64,000 nucleotides of DNA, taken from contig NBAZ01000022.1 in assembly GCA_002794735.1 (NCBI GenBank), forward strand, positions 1 through 64,000. Direction: 5' to 3'. The stretch comes from Pyrrhoderma lamaoense (lineage: Eukaryota; Basidiomycota; Agaricomycetes; Hymenochaetales; Hymenochaetaceae). Made by a program: the position numbers and the translations under genes. Under the pieces are notes generated by a model. The model was not told the DNA's origin and did not search any database. It saw only the letters and a program-made list of their open reading frames with translations. Shown here piece after piece: positions 35,383-48,592 of the stretch. Numbering within the stretch: position 1 is the first letter of the stretch; the number at the start of each line of letters is the position of its first letter.

Positions 35383-38170
35383 ATGTCTCATCCAGTACGC
35401 TCTAGTTCGCGGGTGGTAACCCCCTACTCTCTAGCTAATAGCAAGTCGTCACTCAGCTCAGGGCAGAGATGCAGTAGCCAAGATATAACACCAAAATCCA
35501 TGGTCACCATCCTTAACGAGAGGGCAGATGATGACTTGTCTCCGAACATGAAACTCGAGGAATTTGAACAGTTTTTAGCGATGCTCAGTCCAACCGGTCA
35601 GGTGGAAGAGCAGACAAAACTGAAGGCGTTGTCATTGTCAGAAAATCAAACTATCGTTGACCTACGTACCGAGTACATCGAGGGCGTGTCAGAGAGCGAG
35701 GCTCGGGGATATACACCGTTCTGCAAACTAGTTAACACAATCTCCAAGTTAACGTCGGAAAGGCCAGCATTCTACCTCTTTACGAATGATCTACGCAATC
35801 TCGATGGAGGTATCGACCCTTCTTCTCCCTTGAAGCCAGACTTGGTGGCCTTGGAAACTGGAAGCGATTTTTTTACTACAGATAGGATTGCTGCCTATGA
35901 CGCCCGTAAGGTCTCTCGGACAAACATCGCGGAATTGGTGCAAGGAAAATGGGACCGTTTAGTAGAACGTTTATAGAACTGGTGGAATCTCTCCGGGAGG
36001 AAGTCAATTTCGATGCTCGGGCGCTAAATCAACTATGTGTTCTCTGGCAGGACTGCCTCGAGAAGTTTAAAGCGATGAGTGAGAAATCCGAAAGGGGTTG
36101 GGAGTGGCAGGACATTCTATTCTGTGTGGAGATGAAGACGTCTCAGAATACGTCTGAGACGCCCCAGAATACGTCTGAGACGCTCCAGAATACGTCTGAG
36201 ACATCCCAGAATACGTCGCGACCATCTCTAGAACCGACATCTCAGGTGAAGCTGTAATCTCCGGACGTGGAAAACGGGCGTCCTCAGGGCAAGATGTAGG
36301 CCGAGAAGCAAAGAAGCAAAAAGTAGGCGATACAGATCTGAACGCACTAGGCATTCCTCCCCTGTTAGCTCAACAATCGGGTAAATACGCTCGCGCCTGC
36401 ATGAATCTAGCCCCCAACAGGAAGTTTGTCTTCTCCCCACTAGTGAGGGGCACAGAGTTGTGGTTATCGTACCACGACAGGGCGGGATCCGTATACTCTC
36501 CCGTTATCAATTTTGGGCCGGATGGTCAGCTGAAGGACTTTATTTTAATGGTAATTCTGATGAACGAATCGTACCTGGAAAGGCGGTTCTTTGTCGAAGA
36601 TTTCGTTTATGAGCCTTCAAACCGCTCTATTCACGACTTTGATGATTTACTCACGGATGAGTGGGTAAAAAACGCTAAAGCAGAGTTCAAACGACAACTG
36701 GGGGAAGGCAACACGATTTACCCCGACAAACCCCCAGAGAAAAAGGACAAAATCGAGTTTTGGTCCTCGCGGTCATCTGAGATTTACAAATATAACAAAC
36801 CCCAAGTGTCAAAAGCAAAGAAGAGCTTAATACCATACATTAAACAAGACCATGGCACCATCAGAACCCTCCAAGATCGTGATTCGTTCAATAAGAAGTT
36901 CCCAAAGACGTCTTACACATTCAAACTTAGAGAAGAGCGCCTGGGTGATAATGGTGTAATCGCTAATGTACATGGACAGTTGAATCCTCCTCTACTTGTT
37001 GCCCTTCGTACTCGAGCTACAAGAGCCTTATTAGTGACGCTTAATGGGGATGACCTAGGCAAGGTACTTGGAGATAAGAGTAACTTAATTTTTGAAGGGA
37101 GAAAAGAGAAGTGGACGCCGCTTGTTCTCAAATCAAGTTGGATCTCGGATGACCGCGAAAAGGAGTACGCAATCATAGCTGATGCGGAGAAGGCGCTGAC
37201 TAAAGTGACGAACAATCTGACAAAGGAGCAACTGGAATACTACCGGATTGGTCAAGAGACTAGTAGTCTGGTGCAATGTCTGCCGAGAGTACTTTACGGA
37301 CAAGATGTAGTGAACCTCAAATCTAGTTCGGGGCCGCGAGGGAGATTCAAAAAACTCCTTGAGACGGATGGGTATGAGATTAACCGTGTACTTGTATCGG
37401 AGCTACTGCATCCGATATACTTGCTCGACGAACTTGAAGATTACAAGGAAGCGATGAGACATGTAGTCAAAGGTTCGTCTCACTACTATACTATGGATCA
37501 GACCTTTTGTTCTAACTTTTTCCTAGGGATCCATTTCCTTTCTATCAGCGAGCAGAAAATAATGCACAGAGATATAAGTCGTCAAAACTTGATGTACCGA
37601 CGAGTGAATGGAAAAGTAAATGGAGTATTGATCGATTTCGACCTCGCAACAACAAGGAATTCTATGTTGAAGAACCACAAAGGTGTTAGGACAGGAACGC
37701 GTCCATTCATGGCAATCAGTCTGCATCTTGGTAAAGGTCAGAATGAGATCCCAGAACATAGAGAACGATTTGATCTTGAATCTATTTTCTATGTGATGTA
37801 TTGGGATGCGCAATTCTTTGATAAAGGAAAAAAGGTTGTGCTACCGGAGTCCTTGGCTCAGAATGAATATGATAAATGGGTCAACAATGACGATGTGTCT
37901 GCGGTATCAGAGAAGAAAACCGTTCTTTCAGAGGCTAACCCAGACATAACTGCGTTTTTCTGGCCTCTCTACGAGTCATGGTCACTACCACTGGCTAGAC
38001 TATTTCACGCTGGCTACGGCAAGCTGAGCGAGTTGCGGATTGACCTTCTTGTAGAGAGAAAGAAAAAGGGAAAAAAGTTACTTAATGATTGGGAGATTGA
38101 AGGATTTGACTATGACACATTAGGTGGAGCCGTGACATTTGAGAAAATTTGGGATATTATAAGGGTTTAG
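35383..38170 (+). CDS. FunK1-type fungal protein kinase, long copy C
   Basis: The best-preserved FunK1-like kinase here. The N-terminal region (start probably ATG 35383, MSHPVRSSSRVVTPYS) leads through KPDLVALETGSDFF, a likely intron (GTAAGG...TATAG, about 35908-35975), and LNQLCVLWQDCLEKFKAM, RGWEWQDILFCVEMK. A 21-bp minisatellite encoding QNTSETP-like heptads follows. Then come YARACMNLAPNRKFVFSPLV, LVLKSSWISDDREKEYAII, HPIYLLDELEDYKEAMRHVV, an intron at 37475-37526, HRDISRQNLMYRR (catalytic loop), GVLIDFDLATTRN (DFD in place of DFG), RFDLESIFYVMYWDAQF and a C-terminus ending WDIIRV. Just after the minisatellite (36190-36257) the frame must change by a one-base loss. FunK1 kinases are an agaricomycete-expanded family of unknown substrates. 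The last exon is identical in protein to that of copy E. Confidence 0.85.
36144..36222 (+). repeat. 21-bp minisatellite within kinase copy C
   Basis: About 3.5 units of CAGAATACGTCTGAGACGCC plus one base, encoding repeated QNTSETP/L/S heptads. It lies in the linker before the conserved FunK1 core. Confidence 0.9.
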
Positions 38171-38285
38171 GGTCATTTTTCTTGTCTTCTTCGTTTTGAC
38201 TGATGATTTTATTTATCACTATGAATTATTATTATCGATGACTTGAAGTTTCGCGCGTGAAACGGGGTGGGATACAACAACGAAG
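37532..38285 (+). repeat. left arm of a 754-bp inverted repeat (last exon and 3' flank of kinase C)
   Basis: Inverted match to 39638..40391, same length, with one T/C mismatch noticed near the outer end. It starts about six bases after the splice acceptor of the last exon and ends 115 bp after the stop codon. The sequence upstream of the junction differs completely between the two genes. Confidence 0.93.
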
Positions 38286-38639
38286 ATTGTGCATTTACAT
38301 AGTACATATTACTCGATTTGAATAAACAAAGATTCACTATTTGATAACATATAAGCATGAAGCATCCATTACTTTATTAGGACCCATCCCCCTCAGACAT
38401 TTTGAATTGGGCCATTATATGGTTGAATCCTTCTATCTCTCAGTCCATATTGATCCTGCCTTTCTTTCTGAGGTTGCCCCTTTGTTTGGTGTAGCAAGTG
38501 TTAATGACACGGTCCAATGGGTACAGCTATGCGTCCTAGAGAGAAATGAAAAGTGCAGTCATGTCAGGGTTAAATTATCGTGCAGAACATTGCTCCTATT
38601 GAGCACTGGTCATTATTTCTAATCCACTCTTGAAACATT
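38286..38639. other. spacer between kinase C and relic D
   Basis: No gene recognised. A 93-codon frame at 38341-38622 (+) partly overlaps antisense kinase relic sequence and is not called. Confidence 0.35.
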
Positions 38640-39170
38640 TTCTCTACTCCTTATGGCTTCATCTCTGGCGCTAATGTTTCTCCTTGTCGAAAAATCATGC
38701 ATCCCAAATATCACATAGAAACCAGTTTTGAGTTCGAAACTCTCTGTGTCCTGGGTTTCAACCAATACCCACTATCAAGATATGGACTAATTGCCACGAA
38801 CTGGCCGCTTTCCCTCCCGCTCGAGTACCCCTGTGGCTCTTTAGAATATAATTCTTTGACGATGCGAGATTGAAGTTAGTCGATATTCCATTCACTTCCC
38901 CACTCACTCTACGGATCATCAAACTTTGACGACCCACAAGTTTTTCAAAATAGAGCTGACTGTGATCTTGCTATGAATTCCTGTGTCTCCCTTCACTAGC
39001 TCATATTCGGAAGACAAGACGAGAGAGTCCCACCCAACAGACCTTACATTTCAAAAATAATATTGATACGACAGGTACTTTATTTCCCAACATGCCATCC
39101 AGTGCTTTCCTTGCTTCTTCAATCATATCCACCCCACTTTCCCTTTCTGACTCGTCTTCGTATCTGGAAT
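38640..39170 (-). pseudogene. FunK1-type kinase relic D
   Basis: Read on the minus strand, 38990 to 38650 gives VGRQSLMIRRVSGEVNGI, NFNLASSKNYILKSHRGTRA and, after a stop, NPGHREF and IWDA. These line up with SRQNLMYRRVNGKVNGV, DFDLATTRNSMLKNHKGVR and YWDA of copy C. The Asp residues of the DFD motif are lost and stops interrupt it, so it is non-functional. Part of the 5' half (a WMALDGM-like stretch, about 39090-39170) also remains. It lies inside the spacer of the 754-bp inverted repeat. Confidence 0.75.
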
Positions 39171-39637
39171 GTCTATCTTGCCATAACCATGAGGTAGATG
39201 CACATCTTGCTGTTCTTCAAAGGACAATATCGAATCGAGATGTGTTAAATGAGGAATCTTCAACAAAGTATGTTCAGTTAACAATCCTAATAGGACTGGA
39301 GTCACAAATGTATCTATTGTCACAAGTTGCCACGATCAAGTACACTTCACTCACTACTCCTCGCTAATTGCATTGTATTTAACGTTGGAAAACATGAGAT
39401 TAATTCATCGTGATAAGTGACACAAGCAGTATACAAACTATTATATAATTAGTCGCAGGCGGTGGTGCGAATTGAGATCCACTTGATGGATCTGATTAGA
39501 AATTCTAGACTCGGATACGTGTAAATTATCTGTGTGTCGCGCTTTTCCTCCTTAACAATGCGAGAAGTAGGTCCTGAAAAGCTGCTTGTACGAAAATATT
39601 CAAATGACTTTTTAATGGGATAGAACCTCTTCATTTT
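39171..39637. other. spacer between relic D and kinase E
   Basis: Nothing recognisable. A 66-codon minus-strand frame (39123-39323) and a 61-codon frame (39449-39634) have no similarity. Confidence 0.35.
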
Positions 39638-40391
39638 CTTCGTTGTTGTGTCCCACCCCGTTTCACGCGCGAAACTTCAAGTCATCGATAATAATAATTC
39701 ATAGTGATAAATAAAATCATCAGTCAAAACGAAGAAGACAAGAAAAATGACCCTAAACCCTTATAATATCCCAAATTTTCTCAAATGTCACGGCTCCACC
39801 TAATGTGTCATAGTCAAATCCTTCAATCTCCCAATCATTAAGTAACTTTTTTCCCTTTTTCTTTCTCTCTACAAGAAGGTCAATCCGCAACTCGCTCAGC
39901 TTGCCGTAGCCAGCGTGAAATAGTCTAGCCAGTGGTAGTGACCATGACTCGTAGAGAGGCCAGAAAAACGCAGTTATGTCTGGGTTAGCCTCTGAAAGAA
40001 CGGTTTTCTTCTCTGATACCGCAGACACATCGTCATTGTTGACCCATTTATCATATTCATTCTGAGCCAAGGACTCCGGTAGCACAACCTTTTTTCCTTT
40101 ATCAAAGAATTGCGCATCCCAATACATCACATAGAAAATAGATTCAAGATCAAATCGTTCTCTATGTTCTGGGATCTCATTCTGACCTTTACCAAGATGC
40201 AGACTGATTGCCATGAATGGACGCGTTCCTGTCCTAACACCTTTGTGGTTCTTCAACATAGAATTCCTTGTTGTTGCGAGGTCGAAATCGATCAATACTC
40301 CATTTACTTTTCCATTCACTCGTCGGTACATCAAGTTTTGACGACTTATATCTCTGTGCATTATTTTCTGCTCGCTGATAGAAAGGAAATG
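39638..40391 (-). repeat. right arm of the 754-bp inverted repeat (last exon and 3' flank of kinase E)
   Basis: Partner of 37532..38285. The encoded 202-residue C-terminal kinase segment is identical in the two copies, and a second, antisense open frame across part of the exon is also identical, so silent positions match too. Confidence 0.93.
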
Positions 40392-40965
40392 TATACCTGT
40401 GTTGGGTTAAAATGAGAACGTAATTAGTATACAGACATGCTTACCAAGAACGATATGCCTGATAGCCTCCTTGTAGTCTTCGAGATCATCAAGAAGATAG
40501 ATAGGAGACAGTTGTTCAAGTACAATCATACGTTGAATTGTGCCTTCATCATTGCGAGTTGAAAAAAACATTCCTGCCCGTGATCTTGTTGGCCCTCCCT
40601 TTATATCCCTCCACCAGTACACTCTCGGAAGACAAGACGAGAGTCTTCTACCTGTCAGGCTATACAGCTCCAGCAGTTCTGGCTCATCAGACAGTTCATC
40701 GTCCATTATGACATCCAGTGCCTTTCTTGATTCATCAATCATATCCACTTCGTTTTCCCTGTCTGATGAGACCCAGCTTGTCTTCAGAACCAACTGTGTC
40801 ATTCGTAGTTCCGCAGCCTGCTACGTAAGTAAAATGAAGAGGTTCCGTTATGACTACTAGTCATCGAATTGGCCTTCGTGCATGCAACTTTTCAAGTCTT
40901 CAAACTTTGCTCATCGTAGGATTGAAGGGAGTGCGACACGCAAATGTCTGTTACGCACGTGTCCG
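39753..40965 (-). pseudogene. FunK1-type kinase copy E, short mosaic form
   Basis: The minus-strand 5' half reads TQLVLKTSWVSSDRENEVDM, LPRVYWWRDIKGGPTRSRAG and LSPIYLLDDLEDYKEAIRHI. It then has an intron (about 40453-40398) almost the same as that of copy A. The last exon (HRDISRQNLMYRR, GVLIDFDLATTRN, ending WDIIRV at 39753) is identical to copy C. The ~300-residue N-terminal region of copy C is absent, and upstream sequence to 40965 matches the flank of copy A, including ACACGTGCG. It could still be expressed as a short kinase-domain protein from MTQLVLKTSW (40802), but lacks the FunK1 N-terminal part, so I class it as a truncated gene. Confidence 0.75.
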
Positions 40966-41289
40966 ATTTAGGAAAGAGTGATTAACATATAAATATCGAA
41001 TTCACCTCCTGCAACTAGATATGCCTACTACATATACATTACTTTTATTACATTACACGGCGTATATAACTGCTAATTTTCAATGCAAAATAAAGTGCAT
41101 TGAATCGAGACTGGTGAGGTGAATGTATTTGATCGTGGTAGCTCGTGTCAATAAATACTTCCGTGACTTAAGTCCGGCTTCAAAACCAGAATATTATTCC
41201 TCAATCAACATGGTTTCATCAGAACTTACTATTTGAAGAACAACTAAAAATCCATCTCTCTCGCGACTATGACAGTCGTAGCGATGAGA
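40966..41289. other. spacer between kinase E and relic F
   Basis: About 320 bp of AT-rich sequence without recognisable features. Confidence 0.35.
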
Positions 41290-41870
41290 CGTCTCTGCTG
41301 AAAACGAGCTAGGTATCGATAAACAGGGAAACCAAAGTGGATATCACTAAAGAAGTAATTGGAGCTGTATGGTATGACAAGTGGAAGACTCTCGTCTTGT
41401 CTTCTGTGTGTGTACTGACGGGGGAGATGAAGAAGATAAACGCGAGAATACCAAACACATATTTGTGCATACTTATAGTGGAGAGGACATGAAACAACAT
41501 ACATCGAGCTTGAATAAATAAGGCCTCTTAATTTTCTTGATGATCTCGAAGATTACAAGGGGGTGGTAAGGCATACCGTTCTTTGTGAGTATTGTCTGTA
41601 CGATGATAGATAAGTTCCAACTTTAATCTATTTGCTACCAATTAGGAAAGTAACACGTACAGTGATATAAGTCATCAATATTTGATGTACATGTACATAT
41701 ACATGTACAGTAGGATGGACGGGAAGTGGATGGGGACATTAACTTCAACCTAACACAATCAAAGAGGTCCAGAGCCACAAAGGTTTTCGGATACGGACGC
41801 GTCCATCAATGACAATTTGTCTGCACTCTTACTCAGTAGATGATGTGTAAACGTTCCACTGCCATCTTAG
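41290..41870 (+). pseudogene. FunK1-type kinase relic F
   Basis: Fragments in order on the plus strand: sequence encoding a SRLVLSSVCVLTGEMKKI-like stretch (aligned to LSSCLPRVYWWRDIK) near 41390; FLDDLEDYKGVVRHTVLCE near 41540; SDISHQYLMY near 41660; SHKGFRIRTRPSMTICLHSY near 41775-41835. It is shattered by stops and frame changes. It is the most decayed of the six copies. Confidence 0.7.
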
Positions 41871-41931
41871 AATCTCGCTCAGAATTATTCAAATATTGAT
41901 TGTGTGTTTACGTATCTACATCTCAATTTTC

Positions 41932-44679
41932 TCAATCTTCATACACACTGTTCACTTCATACATTTTTGTATCTGCCTTCACCTGACCCACGTTCGCCAC
42001 AGGATCCACTTTGTACATCTTGATACTCTCATCGTGCAGCGCATCAGTTTTCTTTACATCAGGGGCAATAGTGTTTGCTCCCCCTGATTTTAGCGCAATA
42101 CCCGCTGCTCTTCCATCTGGAATCCTGATAAACACCAATCTTTTTCCATCCTCTCCATCTTTCTCAATTTTATCAAGCCTGAAGTAACCCTTCCTTTCAA
42201 ACTGGATGATATCTCCAGGTGACAACGAGAGAATATTTGCATCCGCGAGCGCTTCGGCTATGAACTCAGTTTGCGGAGTAGCCACAGCTTGAACCGTATC
42301 ATCCTTCTCAAGCTTTCGTTTCGTTACGAGGTAGTCATAATCCAGAAGAGTAGTTTTGACTAGCTGATGTGAGGGAGTAGCTTTTGCGAGCCAGGTTATC
42401 TTCTTCTCCGTCGACTTGAAGTCCCCAGCTAGATGAAGCTCAACGTCGATATGTGACACTTCTCCAGTTGCTGTTCGAGTGATATTTCTGATGATTGCAT
42501 TGCCCCAGTCCATGAGGGTGATCTATATAATTGTATTGTATGTAATAAGCATTTTTTTGTACATGCATCTTGTGTTGCACCGTTCTTACCTCTTCTCCTT
42601 CAGTAAATGACTTAGCATCTTCTTGTTCAACTAGGATAGTATCCGAGAAGACAGTCTGCTTTGTGCCGACATCAGGGTTCTTTTTATGTCGTGGAAGAGT
42701 CTTCACTTCAGGAGTAGAGGGTCCACCCTTTACAGTTACTTCAACTCTATAGGTGCGTATCATCCAATTCCTTGTCAAAATTGTGCATGATGAGAGATAG
42801 AAACCACTTACAATCTCTGAGCTGCAATAGCCGTAAATCTCGGAGCGATTGGGTCAATTATCTTCTTGTTGATAGTCCAGATTGAGTCCCACTCAAGTAG
42901 TACCTGGTTCTGACTTGGCCCCTGAGAAAGCATGAATTGCCGTAATGCCTCTACAGTCATACCTCTCCTCCTCATGCCTCTGAAAGTTGGGAACCGTGGA
43001 TCATCCCATCCCCTGGCCAAACCTAGCTCAAGGCAATCCCGAAGTTTACGCTTTGATAGGAAGGTATACACAAAGTTTACTCGACTGAAATCCCATATAT
43101 GGACCTTGCGAAGGTTTAGAGCGGAAAGCATCCATTGATACTGAGGATTTCTGTCGCGGTATTCATTTGTACGTAGGGCATGGGTAACACCTTCGTAAGA
43201 ATCGATAATAGGACATGCGAAATCGTATGTAGGATATATTTTCCATTTATCCCTACAAGAATTTTCACGTTAATTTCGGTCAAGAAGTTTAAAATGAGAA
43301 TCACTATATACCCAGTCCTGTGATGCGGTAAGGGATTACAACGGTAAATGACCGGATCGCGCATCGCCTTATTTGGATCGGTGAAACTGATCTTTGCTCG
43401 TAAGCAGCATTTCAAACCTTTCTCAGTTCCCTCCTTCATCCATCCGAAGCGAGTAAGATTCTCTTCAACGGAGAGGTTCCGGCATCGAGACTCTATGCCG
43501 TCCATTCTCTCTTTTTGCATCTGTACATACAATTTTAAAGTTCACCAAAATTATCATAGTAAGAAAATTCTAACTTACAGTCTCACGGTCTGTATCGTCA
43601 ACATATGCCTTACCCTCCTTTATCATTGTGATAGCGTATTCATAGAGTTCATTAAAGTAATCACTAGTGTGGCTAACTGGGCCTTTGATTCCTAGTACTT
43701 CTAGATCTTCCATGATTGAGTCTTCAAATTCTTCTTTTTCCTTACTAGGATTTGTATCGTCGAATCTGATAAGAAGTTTACCCTTATACATTTCGGCAAA
43801 GTACTGGTTGAGAATGGCAGCCTTAAGATGGCCGATATGAAGATAACCAGAAGGTTCAGGGGGGAAACGAGTGACAACTTTACCCTGCTCTGCATGCTCC
43901 AGCCCAAGAGCGAACGAAGAGGCAGCCTTTCCTTTCTCGGCTTTAGCCTACAGTAGATAGAGATTTGATTTAATTCGATCATTTTGATGAAGCTGATCTG
44001 ACTCACACCACGAGACTTAGCTTCAGCAAGTTCTGCTAGTGCGGTTTGAGTTGAAGAAAGAGATTCTATATATGAAAACCATCGTAGAAGATGTGGATGT
44101 TTTCCGCCCTTCATAATACCCAATGGCTTTAACGAGCCTATTTCATTGTTCAGTCAATTCTCTGAATTGCTTTGGATATATTAACAAGTAACCTTTTATT
44201 GACCCGTACACCAGCCAGTCAACAACACTTAAATCATGTCCATCCAAGAAGGTTCGCAAGGCAAGGCGATCATCAAGAGCGTCAAGAGCAGATGTAACAG
44301 CTGCAAAATCTTTTGTTGTCGGAAGAGCTTTGGCAAGAGCGATGAGCGCTTCTCCCTAAGGCCAATTCACAATCAGCATTTTGCTTCTCGAGTATATCAA
44401 GCATAGCGAAAGTTGAGATTTGCAAAACCCGATTACCTGAGTACTGCAGCTCGCAGCTCCAGTAGAAGTAGCAGCGGCTGCTAATGTCCTGACAATTGAT
44501 TCACCCTCAACAATGTGAGTACCATCGGCCGTACGCGTTAGGACAGTTTCTCCGCCTAGGGCAGTTTCGAACGAGATCTGAACAATAGGGCTGTGAGAAG
44601 AGGAGTTGAGAAAGTGAGACAGTACTAGAGCCGCAAATGGGAAAGGATCACTCGTTGGTGATATTGAGAGATTGAACAT
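41932..44679 (-). CDS. GUS1: glutamyl-tRNA synthetase, cytosolic
   Basis: Charges tRNA-Glu in the cytosol. Start at 44679 ([20 protein letters not shown]). The GST-like N-terminal domain (about residues 1-200: [31 protein letters not shown]) is the Arc1p/p43-type interaction region. The catalytic class I core begins with [19 protein letters not shown] (HIGH motif) and [20 protein letters not shown]. Then follow [39 protein letters not shown] and FLSKRKL (KMSKS-equivalent, LSKRK). The anticodon-binding beta-barrels ([18 protein letters not shown]) end at 41932. Seven or so short introns join in frame; no frameshift was detected. The domain order identifies the eukaryotic cytosolic enzyme rather than a mitochondrial one. 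Confidence 0.96.
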
Positions 44680-44872
44680 TGTTTCTGTCGGCCAATGGTA
44701 TAGGATAGACTCACAGAGATCGAGTCAAATTAACTTTTAAACCGTGTATGCGCGTGCTGACTTACGTAAAGTTGATTACTATGTAGTGTATTACTAATCA
44801 GATATCTGGAGCAACTTGGTCATTATATTCTCTCTCAGGATACCTAACTTCATAAAACCTGGACTGTGAGCG
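44680..44872. promoter_or_regulatory. 193-bp divergent intergenic region (GluRS / Isa2-like)
   Basis: The start codons of the glutamyl-tRNA synthetase and Isa2-like genes are only 193 bp apart and diverge, so the segment must hold both promoters. No specific motif was identified. Confidence 0.5.
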
Positions 44873-45894
44873 ATGTCGAAGGTAGCAGCGGCGGCTCGTC
44901 TTCAACACCACTCTTTACGCCCACTATTCTTTGCGCCACATACATCACAAACTATATGCCGAAGGTCTTTATTAGGTCTAGGCGATGCTTCCGCTTCATG
45001 TCGACAACGACTTCTCTACACCTCTCGCCCATTATGTGCAACGATAGTTACTTCTGCTGCTTCCTCTTCCTCTTTACCCTCAACTTCGTCAGCCTCGTCC
45101 TCGTCTTCAATACTTTCCTCCCCCGCATCTCTCTCGTCACCAACTAATTCTTCGTTAGCAGGGGCTTTGAGGAGACCCGATTCACAAATGGCTGAGCTTG
45201 TCAGAGCGCCCACTCAGGAGGATATCGATGACGCAGAGTTAGATGCAGAAGTCCTCCCTTCAGCAGAATGCAAGCTCATACTCACAGAACGGCTGCTGAG
45301 GTGAGTGTACACTAAATCATCTTGGCTCTCTCTCTAACATTAATTGGTGATAAATATATAAATCCAAAATATACAATTCTTCGACCCTGGCACTCAAATC
45401 AACGCAACGAACGTATATACATAATATTGATATGGAACTGATCATTCTTACAATTGGCTTTGGTTTCTTCATACCCTCACTGGTTATGTGAATGAGTAGC
45501 AACTACGTCGAATTGCAACCCGAGAGAACGACCCAAATGTTGCATTACGAGTTAGTGTTGACTCGGGGGGCTGTCATGGATATCAATACAAACTAGATCT
45601 AACATCTGAGCGTCAGCCTGATGACTAGTACGTTCTTCCCTTATGTCTATATATCTCACCGATAAATTCGTTCCGTTTTTATTGATCATGAATTCTGACC
45701 TCTTTAGTGTATTCTCTCATCCTCTTCTCAAGCCATCAGATGTCGTCATAGACGCTGTATCTCTCCCACTCCTTAAAGGGTCGACTGTAGACTATGTCAC
45801 AGAACTCATAGGAAGTACTTTCCGTGTGTCAGATAACCCTCAAGCAAAGAATAGTGGGTGTGGATGTGGTGTTAGTTGGGAGCTTAAGTTATGA
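44873..45894 (+). CDS. ISA2: mitochondrial iron-sulfur assembly protein, Isa2-like
   Basis: An A-type Fe-S carrier (HesB/IscA family) that acts in maturation of mitochondrial [4Fe-4S] proteins. The start is ATG 44873. The first ~100 residues are Arg/Ser/Ala-rich without acidic residues (MSKVAAAARLQHHSLRPLFF), a typical mitochondrial presequence plus low-complexity linker. The domain begins at LILTERLLR, interrupted by an intron (45302-45499), then LRRIATREN and SVDSGGCHGYQYKLDL with the first conserved Cys. After a second intron (GTACGT...CTTTAG, about 45629-45707) come VFSHPLLKPSDVVIDAVSL and the terminal NSGCGCGVSWELKL with the CxC pair. The SGGCxGYQY and CGCG-S signatures fit Isa2 better than Isa1. 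All exons are in frame. Confidence 0.9.
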
Positions 45895-46316
45895 GGTCAG
45901 GGTATGGATCTGGTCGACTACTAGCCTTCTCGCGGAAGATATAGAAGAATAGGGCAATCATATAGTTCTAATTCCTAACTGCTTGTATTTGAATCTATCT
46001 CACAATGTATACTATTATCAGCACGCAAGTAAAGAATATCAATTGACCCCATTGCACACCCACATCTTTCTTTTACTTCTACATCAGATAAACATTGAGT
46101 GATAAAGCTCTCACTATAGACCCAATTATAATGGGCTATTTCTCCCCAAGTCAACACGACAGAGCCAGAACAAGCTGATAGTAATAACAGAGTTTAATGA
46201 GCAATGTGTACTCTGCTTCATAGCTCGAGTAGCCTGACAGCATCTACATAAGAAAATGACAGACTTCTATCCTGGCCCCCATGTATGTTCAAAGGAAACG
46301 GTAATACACAACAAAA
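45895..46316. other. intergenic, convergent gene ends
   Basis: About 420 bp between the 3' ends of the Isa2-like and glutathione synthetase genes; no feature seen. Confidence 0.45.
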
Positions 46317-48225
<1,909 letters not shown>

Positions 48226-48592
48226 TTGTTGCTTTTATAGGATGAATCAATTGACGTAGATGGTAGTAATGATCTATAGACTTAAATAGTGAGAATGGCC
48301 TGGATATTGCTATGGACATCTCGAGTCTTGGTAAGAGGGACATGACGAAAGCATTTGCAATGTCACCATATGCATTGGCCATAACGGAGTATACATCACT
48401 ATCCAAGTCTGTTATCTATTACTAACACTAATTACAAAAAGAGAACAACAGAGATTCACTACCATCACGCTAGAATCTTCTTGACATCAAGACATGTTAC
48501 AATTAAATTGGAAACAAATAAATCGACATAGATCGTGATGTATGCCTGCCTTCGCTTATTACAGCTTACTTCAGTGTATCTTCCTACGATCA
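48226..48592. other. intergenic upstream of glutathione synthetase
   Basis: About 370 bp that should contain the GSH2 promoter and the 3' end region of the next gene. A 66-codon minus-strand frame (48206-48406) has no similarity. Confidence 0.4.
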
